Source: Phaseolus vulgaris | Taxonomy: Eukaryota > Streptophyta > Magnoliopsida > Fabales > Fabaceae | Length of the DNA stretch: 64,000 bases | Reading direction: 5' to 3' | Assembly: GCF_000499845.2 (NCBI RefSeq) | Contig: NC_023749.2 | Location: 10,239,298 to 10,303,297 of the forward strand | Made by a program: the position numbers and the translations under genes | Shown: piece after piece, positions 1 through 14,997 of the stretch | Layout: each line of letters opens with the position of its first letter | Numbering within the stretch: the stretch's first letter is position 1 | The notes under the pieces: model-generated | Seen by the model: only the letters and a program-made list of their open reading frames with translations | Database searches by the model: none | Told to the model about the DNA's origin: nothing

Positions 1-2384
1 TATATCACTTATATATAAATCTTGTAAATGTAAGAAATAATAAGCCAAACAAACCTTATGGGATTTAAATCAATTTTAAATGCGCCAAATGTTATTTTGC
101 AATCCACTACTAAAATTATATTAACATTATTTAACTACAACTATTAGTGTAAGTATTGTTAGAGATCATATACATGAAGCCACTTCATTGTATTATATGC
201 AAATCTCACCTTATAAATTAGTTTTCTAAAGTTGAGTTAGGGTTAAAATTCATTTCTTAATATGATATCAGAATCATTTAAAGTTTATCATAACAAATAT
301 TTGATGGGTTGATCATGTCATCCGCTATCAAACCACCAATAATATGTTTTACATACTAGCTATCACTTTTGACGTGAGAGATATGTTATTTACTCTTTAA
401 TTATAAACTATTAATATCAGAATAATATATTTTCTAAAATCATCGATTATAAATATTTGTCTATATTTTATTTTACATTGTATTTTGGAAAATGAATGTA
501 ATATATGTGAGTTAAAATGGTTATTTGGGATTAATGATAGTTGATGTTGTAGATAGATGATAAGCATAGGAGATTATTTATGAAGAAGTGATATCTGCTA
601 TAACAAATCAAAAAGGGTTATAATTAAAGCACTTTTGTTTGAGTTTTGGAAAAGTGGTAGCAGTAGAAAGTTATGGTGGAAGACACCTCAAAACCCACTT
701 TTTGTCTTACACACTGTTTCTGCTTTTTCACACTTTAGCATCTTCATTCTGTGGTTTCTATGGACTCTCAACGCACTTTCTATTTAAAAATTGAATTGAA
801 AATTGTTACTCATAACATTACCTAACGTGAATCTTCACTCATTCTTCCTTATTACAAAATAAAATAACTCTCCCCATTGACTTCTCACCACTACTCACCA
901 TTCATATTAAATCTTTTGTTTCACTAGAAATGATTAGGCATGGTATTAAATTCAAACAAAACTGCTACCACTAATTTTCGATATATTCTTTTAATGCACA
1001 TTTTATCATAAATTATAGATTATAAAATTATTAAAGGGACTTGGTACATAATAAATAAAGAGGGAGAATTAGTAGGCAAAATTAATTAATCTACATTATC
1101 AACTTAGGTTTCTTTGAAGACGTACTTTTACTTTTAATTCATCTAAATCACCTCTATCAAGGCAAATCCTACACTTAATTATGTTCTTTAATTATTATCA
1201 ATATATTGTTGAATAGTTGGAAGAATTAAACCTATTTTCGTGGCTCAAACGTTAACTCTATTAAAGGTTTCTAATAATTGTGTTCAGTTTTCGATTTTTA
1301 CCTGATGATATAAAATAACTTTAACAAATTAATAAATTACTCTACACAACTAAATTAACAAGATAAAAAGAAGAAAAAAATGCAATTCAATTACAAAATA
1401 AAAATAAAAATAAATATTAATAAAATAAATATTTTTAATATAATAATATTAATATTTATTTTTATTAATTAATATTAATATTATTATATTAATATTAATA
1501 ATGATATTAATATAATTTTAATTTTTTTAATAAGTTATTTATTATAATTTGTATGTGTAAGCATAACTTTATTTACCTACCGGTCCAATTATCATAGAGA
1601 TAATATTTTTAAAAATATTTTTAACTCCAATGCGCCAAAATTACATATCAATTTTACTTACGTATAAATCCTAATTTATCTATGAATCCAAATCCGTAGA
1701 TAATTATTAATAGGTAACTTAAAAAAATTATAACAATTAATTTATTTTGTTATGAGAGATAAAAATCAAGAGCATAATTTTTTTTTATCTCTAATCTATT
1801 ATAATTAGTTACATCATCATTAAGATATATTACCTAATATATTAACTTTTATCTCTGATATATTATTAAGTTATACTGACTTAATATAATCTAATATGAT
1901 AAAAATATATCTTACATTTAACTAAACGATAAGGTCATCAAATGTTTAATAACATACTTTAAAAAAGTAGATTAACTTCAAATTAGTTTCAATACTCATA
2001 TTTACTTTTCGCTCATTATTTTCTTATTCACTTAGTGATTGTAGTGTTAGATGTCATTTACAAATACACTTCCATTTGATGTAGTCCTTAACTCTTGTAA
2101 CATTAGGTCTCAAACAATATTACAATAATATATTGGAAGAATCTATTAAATGTAATAAAACAATGCCTAAATTTCATCATAAAATTTTAGAATATGTAAC
2201 TTCAATAGATGTGAATCATTAATAATTTGACCTATAGATTTTATGATTTTGAAAGAATCTCAACAAATATGAGAAATTACTAAAACAACTGAACAACATT
2301 GACCAAGTAATTTGCAATTTCTCCACCAAAATTCAACAACATAATATTGGCAACACTAAATTCAATGATTTTAGCGCAATTTCT
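1..2384. other. AT-rich intergenic DNA with TRIM-like remnant
   Basis: No coding potential is seen. Around 160-420 the order of short matches (GTTAGAGATCATATACATGAAG, then AAGTTGAGTTAGGGTTAAAATTC, then ATATGATATCAGAATC, then GATGGGTTGATCATGTCATC) follows the LTR, primer-site and internal order of the TRIM element at 50584, so this looks like a decayed TRIM copy. Positions 1385-1545 are almost pure A/T with self-complementary TAATATTA stretches. The remainder shows nothing I can name. Confidence 0.5.
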
Positions 2385-3100
2385 AAACTATCATGCTTCA
2401 CACACTATCTATGTATGAACATCTGATATAATTTTTATACTAGCATGCCTTCCACACCCATATGGACATACCCATGTGGACATAACCACATCTTTGTAGA
2501 GATACCTTTAATCCAAAAAAAATTTGCTAGCATGTCTTCCACACCAATGTGATCACATACACACCTCCATGCAAGAACTCTAATGTTTTTTCTCTTCTAT
2601 GCCACATCCCACACCCATGTGATAAAACATGTGGTGTAATTTCTATACTAGCTCATATCCACAACCATTTGGGCAAAACCACACCTCAATGAGTAAATCT
2701 TTGATGCACTTCTCTTTTCTAGCATGACCCCACACAAGAATGGGTAAACCATAACTCTGTGAGCGAATATTTTCTGCAAATGTTTCTTTTCTAGCACACT
2801 TCTTATACTCATGTGGGTGCATTTAGACCCTTATGATTGAACCTGTGATGTAATTACTATGCTACTGTGTCTCTCACACAAATGTGAGGGAAATTACATC
2901 CTTGTAGACAAATGTTCAAAGCAATTTATATATTAGTGCGCCAGCCATACTTCTCTAAGTGAATCTCTCTTTTAACTCATTTCCATACCATGTGAGCGCA
3001 AACATTCCTTTTGTTGGGTGAACCTTTGATGCAATATTTATACTAAACCACCTCTCACTCCTTTATGGATGCAACAACACTTTTATTGGCTCAACATCTC
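2385..3100. repeat. Degenerate ~85-90 bp tandem array
   Basis: The same phrase recurs about eight times with many substitutions: CTAGCATG, then TTCCACACCCATGTG, then a GGGCAAAACCACAC-like part, then TGTGAGTGAATCTTTGATGCAA, then TTTCTATA. Recognisable starts lie near 2440, 2525, 2600, 2650, 2720, 2795, 2865 and 2955. Unit length is irregular, mostly 70-90 bp. No frame stays open across it. It is best read as an old minisatellite, possibly inside an unidentified element. Confidence 0.7.
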
Positions 3101-3103
3101 TTT

Positions 3104-3384
3104 CACTACAAAAAAACGTGTATGCGGTGACAGTTATTTTCATATAAAGTGGTGTTTGTAAACGCCACAATACACGTGTGTGGCGATTTCCCAAACCCCC
3201 ATAGAACTGGCCGCTACAAAATTTAATATGGCGGTCTTATGCGACTCGCTACAACACTCACCATTTAACGTTTTGTATAAAGTGACGATTTTGTATGTAA
3301 TTAATGTCAGAAAAAATTGCCGCAATTTATTTCATTGAAAAATGATTTTAGAACAAAACACGGTGCATGTAAATGTCATTATAT
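3104..3384 (+). mobile_element. CACTA-type terminal fragment
   Basis: The segment begins CACTACAAAAAAACG, a typical CACTA terminus. Subterminal motifs follow that contain GCGGTGAC, AACGCCAC, TGGCGATT and GGCGGTC, like the short inverted motifs in other plant CACTA ends. It is cut off at 3385 by an LTR sequence. No opposite end was found, so this is a fragment. Confidence 0.5.
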
Positions 3385-3885
3385 TGATAAGTGTCAGATT
3401 TCAGTAATATTTCACATTAAAATACAGGTACTTGTGGATATTAATTGATAAAATAACCATAATATAACCCCTAATTTATGAATTTAAACCTTTTAACATA
3501 TTTTGTGTTTATAATTTGAATTAGAACGATTTATTCTCAAATTTGTGTTAATTTCAGGATTCCATGGAAGAATGGTGAGGAAAGGACAAAAGGAGAATAA
3601 ACAAAGCTAAAAAAGGGAAAGTTGGAACGCACCAGGACTCACCCAAGCTCGCCCAAGCTGGGAGCCCCCGGAGGATCTCGCGCCAAGTGAGTCCAATCTC
3701 GCCCATGCAAGATCACTCCAACGACGTTGGACCTTTTTTTCATGCAACTCGCCTAGGTGAGCCAAAAAACACCTAGACGAGAAGTCACTTATCCCAAGCC
3801 CAACTAGGTTAAATAAGAGGCTTGAGGCACAACCTTAGAAATCATTGAGTGGATTGAAATCAGTTGGGAGAATAGAAGGTGTTAG
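3385..3885 (+). mobile_element. LTR fragment, family A
   Basis: It starts TGATAAGTGTCAG and matches the complete LTR at 39494-40613 through about 500 bp. Shared stretches include ATAACCCCTAATTTATGAATTTA, GTTAATTTCAGGATTC and GGGAAAGTTGGAA. Similarity fades after the GTTAGAA motif near 3880. The fragment contains CTCGCCCAAGCT-type motifs also found in the other LTRs. No coding sequence. Confidence 0.7.
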
Positions 3886-4894
3886 AAACCCTAGAGGAGG
3901 CAACCCTCAAAGAGAAACCAGTTGGTGAGAGATAATGTTTCAAATTATCTCTCTCTTCATAAGACTTGAAACATTTACATAAAATTTAAAACAAAATTTC
4001 AAAAGAAAAAAAAAACATTTTCCATCATTCATCTTCTCACCGAGAAACTTTATCACCTGTAACATCATTTGCTCCCGTGTAAAATACACGATCATCACAG
4101 ATTAAAGAAAACAACCACAAAACAAAACAAAGGGTAAGCTAGGTATTTTTAAAACTTATAACACAAATATAACTTTAAACATCCACATAAATCCATCCTT
4201 TCTCATGCATTTCACATAACCATCAAGTGTCTGTCAACAATTTCAATATTCATCTTTCTCATGTCAGACTTCTATTGACTCATAACACAGACACTTGACT
4301 CTACTTCCGGAAGACTCGTGTATTGAAATTAGCATCCAGAGACCTGCACCTGTCATACTACTACCGTGAAACCCACACAACCATGCACATAATTATCTCA
4401 ATATCTCATCATCTTCATATGACAGGGTAAATCCATTTGATCTGCTCTGATAAGTTCTTTCAAACCTCAAACTCAGCTAAATGGACCTCCTTCAACTCTC
4501 ACCAACTGAAAATACACCCTAATAGTATATCAGTAGAGTCAGGATCGTCTCATTCACAGGACACTCACAAATCAATACACCCTAATAACAATCTCAACAC
4601 GGTATTTTCTTTCCTGAAAATACTATGTCTTGATTAGAATTCATATTTTGAACCTCATAATATTCAACATAAAATAATCAAATCATACCAATGTTTAGAA
4701 TTTCCAAAATACACAACAATTCATTGACTAATTATATAAATATCTAATTAAAGAGATTTTCAATTAACTATACATGAAATAAAGGTTTACATACTTTGTA
4801 AGAAAAACTATATAGAAATAAATAAATCAATATTTTAAAAGCAAATAAAAATTAGTTTAATATTTTTATTTTATTTTATTTTTTATTTTACTTT

Positions 4895-5095
4895 AGCTTG
4901 AGCTAGAATTTGCTAGCTTGAGCTAAAATCCTCCATAGAGCACCCATAATTTTAGCTTGAGCTAAAATTTGCTAGCTTGGGCTAAAATCCTCTAGAGAGC
5001 ACCCAGAATTTTTAGCTTGGGCTAAAATCCTCCACAGAGCACCCAAAATTTTTAGCTTGAGCTAGCACTTGCTAGCTTGAGCGAAATATGCAGAA
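4895..5095. repeat. AGCTTGAGCT-rich minisatellite
   Basis: The 10-mer AGCTTGAGCT (or AGCTTGGGCT) occurs about eight times in 200 bp. It alternates with AAAATCCTCCATAGAGCACCC blocks at 4926, 4985 and 5025. Each 10-mer is close to self-complementary. The array sits inside the family B copy. Confidence 0.8.
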
Positions 5096-5662
5096 AAATT
5101 CTGCATAACTTAATATACATATTAGATTATAAATCAATATCTCATTCAATTCATAAATTATAAATCTACACATTACATTGACAATTCCTGTTCAGCATGG
5201 TACAATCACTCTCATTGAATCATTGAGTTATTATGTCCATTTATACATATATATTTTCTAATTCCAAAACCATTTAAATCAAACAACCAATTCTCAATCA
5301 CAACACTTTCAATTTCAAACAAACTACCATCTACTCAGAACAAGAAATCTTACAACAAAATCTGGAATTGGTGACCCCGTCACACTCACATTCAAATCTT
5401 CTAACGTAGGGTTCTATTGAAGATTTTAAACTAGCTTCCCTTACCTTTACTTGAGCATATGCTCACGAAGAACTCCAAACCTACCAAAATCTTCAAAAGT
5501 AGCTTAACCTGCACCACAAAGTCCTGATAAAAAATCTAACTATATCTCTAAGACTCTGATCTACTAAAGACTAATCCTAAAACTAAAAGAGGCACATGCA
5601 TACACTTAGATTGAGATAAACCTACAAGTTCAAAATTTGACTCAGAGAAGGGAGAGAAAATT

Positions 5663-5935
5663 AGAGATTCTGATCGGGCAATCTTATAGGATTCACTTCC
5701 AGGAGTCCAATGGCAGACTCCGATCGCCAAACTGATAAGCAAGGAGATCAGAATCTTAGATAGAAGGGAGAGAAAAGGAAAAAGAGGAACAAAACTAAAC
5801 TTACTCAATAAGAGATTCTGATCGGGCAGTCTTGTAGTCTTCGCTGCCAGGAGTCCAACGGCAGACTCTGATCGCCAAACTGAAGATCAGAATCTTAGAG
5901 AGAAGGCAGAGGAAAGGAAAATGAGTTTTTAGAGA
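5663..5935. repeat. 148-bp tandem duplication
   Basis: AGAGATTCTGATCGGGCA occurs at 5663 and again at 5811. Each is followed by a matching block (CAGGAGTCCAA, GGCAGACTC, GATCGCCAAACTGA, GATCAGAATCTTAGA). Two units with modest divergence lie at the CT-rich end of the family B copy. Confidence 0.85.
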
Positions 5936-5960
5936 GATATTGGTTCTTTTAAAATGAAAC

Positions 5961-8900
5961 CTGAATAACTAAATTTCTATTTATATAGTCTTTTCACTTT
6001 AATAATAAAATATTCAGATGCCATTTTAATTGTATCATTTATACTCTAAGACTATTTTTCTCGGTCCTTACCGTCAGAATTATAATAAAATTATAAAAAA
6101 TAATACGTTACTTTCAACTAACGTAATTTTAATTCTAAATATTTAATGCATATTTATATTCTATTGCACATGATAAAATATGACTAAGATAATATACTAA
6201 TTTCACATTGACAAGCACAATCCAGAATTTCATATAAAAATAACTTAACTAATTCATTTTAATATATTACAAATTTTATTTTTTTCTTGTACTTGTATTT
6301 TCTTTATTTCTAAAAGGTGCGTAATTGGTACACCGCTTAGTTGAGGCCCACTTGAGTTTGACAACTTGTCAATTTGCCTATTTTTATATGTCTAACCTTT
6401 GTTTGTTTACTCCTGAGTATCTTTTGTTGAAATAATGGAGGACTAAATTCAAGAGAAGGATGAATTAAACACTTTTAAATTTTTGCAATAATTGATTTAA
6501 AACAAAATAAATGTGATTTTAACTGATTGTTTTTTCAAAATAACAGATTAATTTTTTGAGAAGTAAACTAATTAAGAAAAAATGAATTTGTTTTTATAAA
6601 AAATAATTGATTTAATTTCTTGACACACAAATCTTAGATCACAATTATAAATAAAAATCACAATTTGAAAATATTTAAATATGTTTTAAGAAATAAATTT
6701 CAGAATTAATTTCAACATATTATATTTGAAAACAATTAATTGTTTAATTGTTAACAAAACTAGAAAATAATTATTACAACACTTCAAGAAAATGGAGAAT
6801 ACAAAGAATTCAATTAATGTTTTAAAGAAACTCTTTGATTCACACTAACTTGTATAAAATGTAATGAATATGAATGGATACAAACAAAATCAATTGATAA
6901 AAATACCACACAGTATTGCTTAGTTTATAGTTTTGGTTAATTCAATCAATCAAATAGATCTACAGGGAACAAAAACAACTAATTAATTTCCATAAACAAT
7001 TGATTGATTAGTACAAAAAAATTATGTTAAAAAATTAAAATGCAGTGATAAAGGAAACATACAAGACGCCAAGATTTTATATTGGTTCACTCCAAACAAA
7101 GTCATATCTAGTCGCACCTCACACCAAGGTGGAATTTCCACCAAGCAACACTACAAGAACCAAATCACACACTGCAACACCCTGTCACAGCTGTAATTTC
7201 CACCATGAAACCCTATCCATACAAACACAAAATTACAAAACAATAATAAGATCAAACGAAATTCCCTTGATTGTGAACCAAGAAATGCAATAGGATCTTC
7301 CAATTCACAGCAACACTTGGAAGAGCCTTTTGACCTCTAGCTAGATGATGAAAATTAGGCACCAATAACTTTCAAAGACCAATCAAAGACTCATTCTTTC
7401 AAACACAACTCACATTATAATTCTCACATATTGTAAAAGTGTATTTTGTGTAAGCATTGTACGAAACCTTTTTCAGAAAATAAACTCACCCTTTTATAGA
7501 AGATAAAAATAGAAACAGTTTTAAAACATAAAAGGGTACTGTTAGTAAAATCAACAAGTTAAAATCAAAACCAATCGTTTGTATGAAAACTAATTTTTCT
7601 CAAAAACCCTAAACCCTAAAACATTTATCATCTTACATATTAAAATATAGTTTTCAGTATATAAAAAACATTACATAAAAATCTAAAAACATTTTAGTAT
7701 TTTGAATCAACTTATTTAAAAGATAACATATTCAAAAACTACAACTTAAATTAAAACCAATTGAAAACTTTTTTAATCAGTTAAAAATCTTTTTAACTAA
7801 TTCAAAAACATTTTAACCAATTGAAAACCATTTTATTCTTAGAACCTTCATCATTCCTAAAGTGATATGATTCCAATAGCAAGATATAGATGATTCTTTG
7901 ACATTTTATGGAATCAACTTGAGTTGGAGATTTAAAAGGCACTTTTATAGAAATGGATCAATGTTCTATGTTTCAAGAACTCACCAAAACTCATATGGAA
8001 GTTCCATTTCTTGCCAATTGAACCGATTAAAAGATGCAAGAGTTCAAATGAACCGATTAAAAAGCCTTAAAAGTGAAATGAACCGAACAAAACTATAGAA
8101 AAGGAAAATGAACCGATTATATTCTGCAAAGGAGAAGATGAACCGAACAAAATAGCAAAAGAAACTAAAGCACCGAATAGAAATGCAAGAAAAGGCCTAA
8201 GACATTGTTTATGAATTCAAATGGACATGGAAATGGAAGAAATAGATGGAGAAGAAGGAAGACTTATGTGGTTGTAGTTCTTGGTTGATGAACACGCCAC
8301 TTGAAGTGTGAAAGCTCTAAGAGAAGTGTGAATTGCCGCCACTTGAGGGAACCAAGGCTCTCAAGATGAGACTAGGAAGAGGAGAAGGCAAGTTCTCACT
8401 ACACTCAATCACCAATTTGGGAGAGTTTTGTTACTTCAAATATCAATTCTGAATTTAGAAGGACCCAAACCCTCCTTTTATAGGAGCAAGGGCCGGTCAT
8501 GATGCTACAAAGCTTGTACCACAAGCTACCCAAAAGTCTCCTAAGCTAACGCCTATAGTGACTCATGAAGAGTCACCTTCTAGAAAATTCTAAACTAAAG
8601 CCTAAAGATGCTTTACAAAAGAGGTATCTAATGTTTCCCTCTAAGTACCTTCCTAAAAACTATGTATTTAAACATTCTACTTTTTATACAAAAGACACTA
8701 TAAAAAGAGAAAACAATCTACCACTACTTCCTAATTCCTTAAACTTGCTCCTTGTAAGCCTTTGAGGTAGGTTAATGACTTCTTGAGCTTCTTCAACTTC
8801 GGCCTCTACCTCCTTTTGTCCTTGATCTTCGGCCTCTATCTCTTCTGATCTTGATCTCCATCATAAAGGTAAAAGATAAATCAAGACAACCAAAAATAAA

Positions 8901-8974
8901 ACCTAAGCTACCTATATACATAAGGCAACAGGTCTTCACTCATGGCTTCATCAAACACTATGGTTGGGACCTAT
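5961..8974. other. Unclassified repeat-like DNA
   Basis: No gene is supported; the longest open frames are 66-82 codons with no recognisable domain. Text such as GGTTCACTCCAAAC with a nearby run of CACACC and CACCAAG phrases at 7080-7300 resembles the solo LTR at 21476 in style. From 7740 to 8175 the words AACCAATTG and AACCGATTAA recur. It is probably old LTR-retrotransposon material, but no ends or target duplications could be fixed. Confidence 0.4.
8018..8175. repeat. AACCGATTAAAA minisatellite
   Basis: ATGAACCGATTA or ATGAACCGAACAAA recurs at about 8020, 8047, 8078, 8108 and 8139, a period of roughly 30 bp. The same AACCGATT/AATCGGTT word is abundant in the solo LTR at 21476-22593. Confidence 0.75.
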
Positions 8975-9475
8975 GAGATGTCCAACATCTTTAACTCAAC
9001 TTCTTGTCTAAAGTCTCTTTAGTTTGACTTCACACATTGAGTATCTCTAGCTATGTTCAACATCTTGAGCACCTTTAGCTCGGTTCTACAACTTGAACAT
9101 CTCTAACTTATCCTTATGTCTTTAACATCTTTAGCTTGACATCATGCTAAACAAATTAGCTTACTCTCTGTCTTGAGTGTCTCTAACACAACCTCTCTTC
9201 CAGAGCATTTCTAAATTGCCCTTGCACCTTAAGTATATTTAACTCGACCTTGTATCTTGAGCATATTTGACTCGACATCACACCTTAAGCATTTTTAGCT
9301 CAATTCTCATGTCTTGAACTTCTTTAATTTGACTTCACGTCTTAAGTGTTTCTAATTTGATTTCACACTTTGAACATCTTTAGCTTAATTTGATATATCC
9401 AATTTAGATTAGTACATTAAGGATTTTTAATTTGGCATTGCACCTTAAGCATATGTCTAGTTTAACCTTATGCCC
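8975..9475. repeat. Degenerate ~35 bp tandem array
   Basis: About fourteen loose copies of a phrase like CTTGAGCATCTTTAGCTCGAC followed by TTCACAC or TTGCACC. Examples are near 9035, 9065, 9095, 9205, 9250, 9285 and 9360. No reading frame is kept open, so this looks like a minisatellite rather than a repeat protein. Confidence 0.7.
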
Positions 9476-9838
9476 TAATATTTTTGTATCATTATGCTAG
9501 AATACAAAAGATGTACACATTGACCTTCATAATATTAAAGACATTGAGTAATAACATCAAGTTATATTGTTATATCTTGTATAAACATCACACTATGTTA
9601 TATAAATCTAAAATATAAACATCATATTTTATAAAGTGTAAGCACCAAACTTCAAAATAATAAAAGCATAAAGGTATGCCTAGCATAAATCTCACGATAC
9701 AATAATAAACATAAAAGGTAAACTTCATGTTTTATAAAAATAAACTATTAAGTCGTAACGACAAGCTATATTAACTGTAAGAACGTTAAAAAAGAGAGGA
9801 ATAAAGGTGCAGAGAAGCCGCCCCCACCACTGGTTCTA

Positions 9839-11640
<1,802 letters not shown>

Positions 11641-13514
11641 TGTAACACACCGAATTATAATAAGAATATATAAATCGAGTGATAACAATGAGTTATACTA
11701 AACATAAATCTCTATGTCACACGTTAAATCATAAAATTAAATTATACTTAAAAATAAACAAATAGCATGAAGAATAAACAAGTATCTATGTATTGTACAA
11801 TTGAACATAACATAAATTCTTGTTAACTAAATAAGCTCAATTGACAAATAAAGCTACTTATTTTATTTTTGCAATATATCAAATTCAATTATTTTCATAA
11901 TATTTGAACTTACTTTTTCAATAAGTGGTTAAAGTCAACATTCCACGTTCAAATTAAGTTATTCACAAAAAATTGATTCTCAGATTTAACTTTTATGTTA
12001 TGTAAATCAATTTTATACATTATAAGCAACTTATACAGCAAGTTGAGTTATGTATGTGAATTTTAAATCTCAATTTAGTTGTTATCATCAAACTTGTTTT
12101 TCAGCTAGTTGCCATTATTGATACTTCAAATTTTCAAATTCTTGATTGAGCTTTTTCCGACTTAAGTTGTTTTTTGTTGACCAGAATTGCTCACCAAGTG
12201 ATATGATGTTCTAGAACAACTCTTAACAAATTAAACACAACCATTTTAATGATATTGTCATCTCGGGATTCACGAAAACTCATTATCAACCAATTTTTAA
12301 TTTTCTTTCAAGTATCTTTTAATCAAACCAAGAAATGCATAAATTTTATTCAATTCAATAAAATATTTATAAGTTTATTTTACTATTTTAATTTGTATAC
12401 TTCAATAAATACAATAAATACATATATGTAAACTAATTAAATATTATGTGAATGGTAAGATAATAAATAAAAAAAATAGTAACTATAATGTTATCTTAAA
12501 CTTTGAAAAAAAAAGTTAAATAGAAAATAAACTTTCAAAATTACCAAATGAATAAAGGAAATATTACCTCTAGCAAAGATTACCCATAAATGATAATATG
12601 ACGAACAATAACGGTCATGCAAAGCTTAATTAGAATAAACACTTTCAAAATATGTTACAAATAACTATAAATAGTAGCATCAATTTTACTAAGTTTGAAA
12701 AACACTCTAACCTAAATAAAACAAAGGCTTCTGAAATTGTTTAAAACTCTTTTATCCCTTTAAATAACAATTAAACAACTATCATAAATCATCCACCTGT
12801 TTAATTCATATTCTACTCGAATTACGAGTTTGGAAATTTGTATTATTATTTCTTTTGAGTTACCTAGTTAATTATTTTATAAACAAATTATTATTTTTTA
12901 TAATTAATTATTATCTATTTATTTACTTAATCATTTTGTTAGAGGAGATAAATCTCAATATTATATTTAAAATATATTTATAAGTTACATATCATCAATA
13001 TATAAAGTTTAAGAGGTAAATGTGTATTTCTAATATATTACTCAATTACAACTATTTGATATCACCAAATGTAATAAAAAAATTTATTATATAACTAATT
13101 AAAATATAATCTCATAAATCTTATATAATAGCATAACTATAATAAAGAGACCAATTTAAGGTGTATCAATATTCAAAATTACCAAAATTACCTTAGAGTA
13201 TATTTTTAATGCTACCGTGAGCTGTATTTAACTATTCTAATAATTATTAATCAATTATAAATTATTTCAACGAAAAAAATAATTAATAAAATATTAAATA
13301 TTGACATCAAAGTAGATAATTTTATTCAAAGTTATAATTGAGTATTTGTAAAAATATAATTAAAATAAGATTTAAAGTTAGACATTTATAAGAAAGTAGC
13401 ATTTAAATATTATATAAAGCATGCAGGATATATCAACATAAATTTTTATGATGTTATACGAGATTGATAAATGCACAAAGGTATTATACATCTTAACAAT
13501 TAAAATCAAATAAC

Positions 13515-13585
<71 letters not shown>

Positions 13586-14997
13586 TGAAATTAAAGGACA
13601 TCCACTTACATTAAATAAGATAAAACATGAAAAAGTTTGATAATTATTAAATTTAAATATAAATGTCTGTATTATAATTTAAAATCTGGTGAAAGGTGAT
13701 GAACACCGTTCCTAGTGATATGTGTGTGCGCATATCTGCCTTGTGTGAATAGTGTGCGTACGTACATGTAACAGCTTTTCTTTTCTTTTATTTTTTAATG
13801 TGTATCTCAGTGCTTTTTTGCTGTGAGATAATTTTTACATTTCTAGTTGAATTATTGTATCTCGTATTATAATGTTAATGAGATGCCACATAAAATTAAT
13901 TTTTTTTATCTAGAGTTGGATATAAAGATATAAAGGTTATAGTGAGAGATGGAGAAAGACCAATTTCTGGAAATATAACATAATATATGCAAGAATAAGT
14001 ATTTTTCCAGAAAATAATTGCATGTTTTATATTCTACTTTTTTCAATGGTTGAGAAAATTTGTTGCAGATATTTTTGAAGACTCTAGAATATATATATTC
14101 CTTCTTTTATGATGCATGATTATATAGAGGTTGGATAATGTTTGATGAATAATGGCCACAACTATGGAGGTAATGAAAAATGATCTCCACCATAGCTAAT
14201 TGACTAGATAACCACCTCTGTGATTTCTGTGGTATATTACATCCATAGCAAAAGTAAATATTGAGTATTTAGGGGTTTATTTTTAGTAAAGAAATTTAAC
14301 AACAACAAGCATTGCCATAAATGTAGTGTTATGCATATGATATGACACTCTATGCATTGGTTTGGTGAAAGCAAAAATTATCTTTTTTTCATTGAATTAA
14401 TGGGACGGTGAAAAGCATGAACCCACTAATTAGATCACTCCACTTTCTTTCCAACTGAGAAGAAGTAACATGTCATGTGCCATAGATACTCATCACCACC
14501 ATACCTATCTGCATGTAGGCAGAACTAAAATAATCCTCCCTAGTTTAAGAGGAATAATCATGATAAGTGCTTGATTAATGAAATCAAGTTTCTTAATTAT
14601 GATAACTTAACTCAAAGAGGTGATTGTCAAGCATGTGATTTCAAAAGTAATCACCATCAGTTGCTGGTTTATTATGATTTTAAAGAGTTGATCATTTTAC
14701 TTGTTAATATGATTTGTTCCAAGCAAAATAAGATTATGTAGAAAACAACTAAGGATTAAAATGGAGAGTGCAAAATATCAGTTAAAATGATGAGAATGAT
14801 GTTCAGTAATGAAATGAAATCCAGATTACAAATTTGACATTATTGTACATAAGATACCCCTCACGGTTTAGAAAACATAAGGGTATGCCTTCAAAATACA
14901 CTATATGGTGCAATTAATGCACCATTATTTTTTGTTGTGAATAAGTTGAAGCAATGATATATATTATTACAATGTTTACGTGTAGTAATTGTCAAAC
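11641..14997. other. AT-rich intergenic DNA 3' of ALMT
   Basis: No supported gene. The only open frames are short and A/T-rich. The stretch includes one GT/AT microsatellite (13515-13581). The last kilobase lies directly downstream of the minus-strand ALMT stop codon and would contain its 3' untranslated region, but I could not pick a clear polyadenylation signal. Confidence 0.6.
13515..13581. repeat. (GT)n(AT)n microsatellite
   Basis: A compound dinucleotide run of about seven GT units followed by about 25 AT units. Confidence 0.95.

Larger units (their letters stand above)
4130..5960 (-). mobile_element. Repeat family B copy (probable LTR), minus
   Basis: Read on the minus strand this resembles 9780-11640: a pyrimidine-rich start, a CTGATCGGGC motif, then AGGTAAGGGAAGCTA, then ATAGAACCCTA and GACGGGGTCACC, and further on the CGGAAGA and CTGGATGCT type motifs. 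No gag or pol domain is visible, so it is probably an LTR or a non-coding element. It includes two internal tandem repeats that are listed separately. Confidence 0.55.

Noticed and set aside
6425..7556. A possible LTR from TGTTGAAATAATGG to AAATCAACA
   Set aside because: The flanking five bases (TCTTT and AGTTA) do not match and no homologous second copy was seen.
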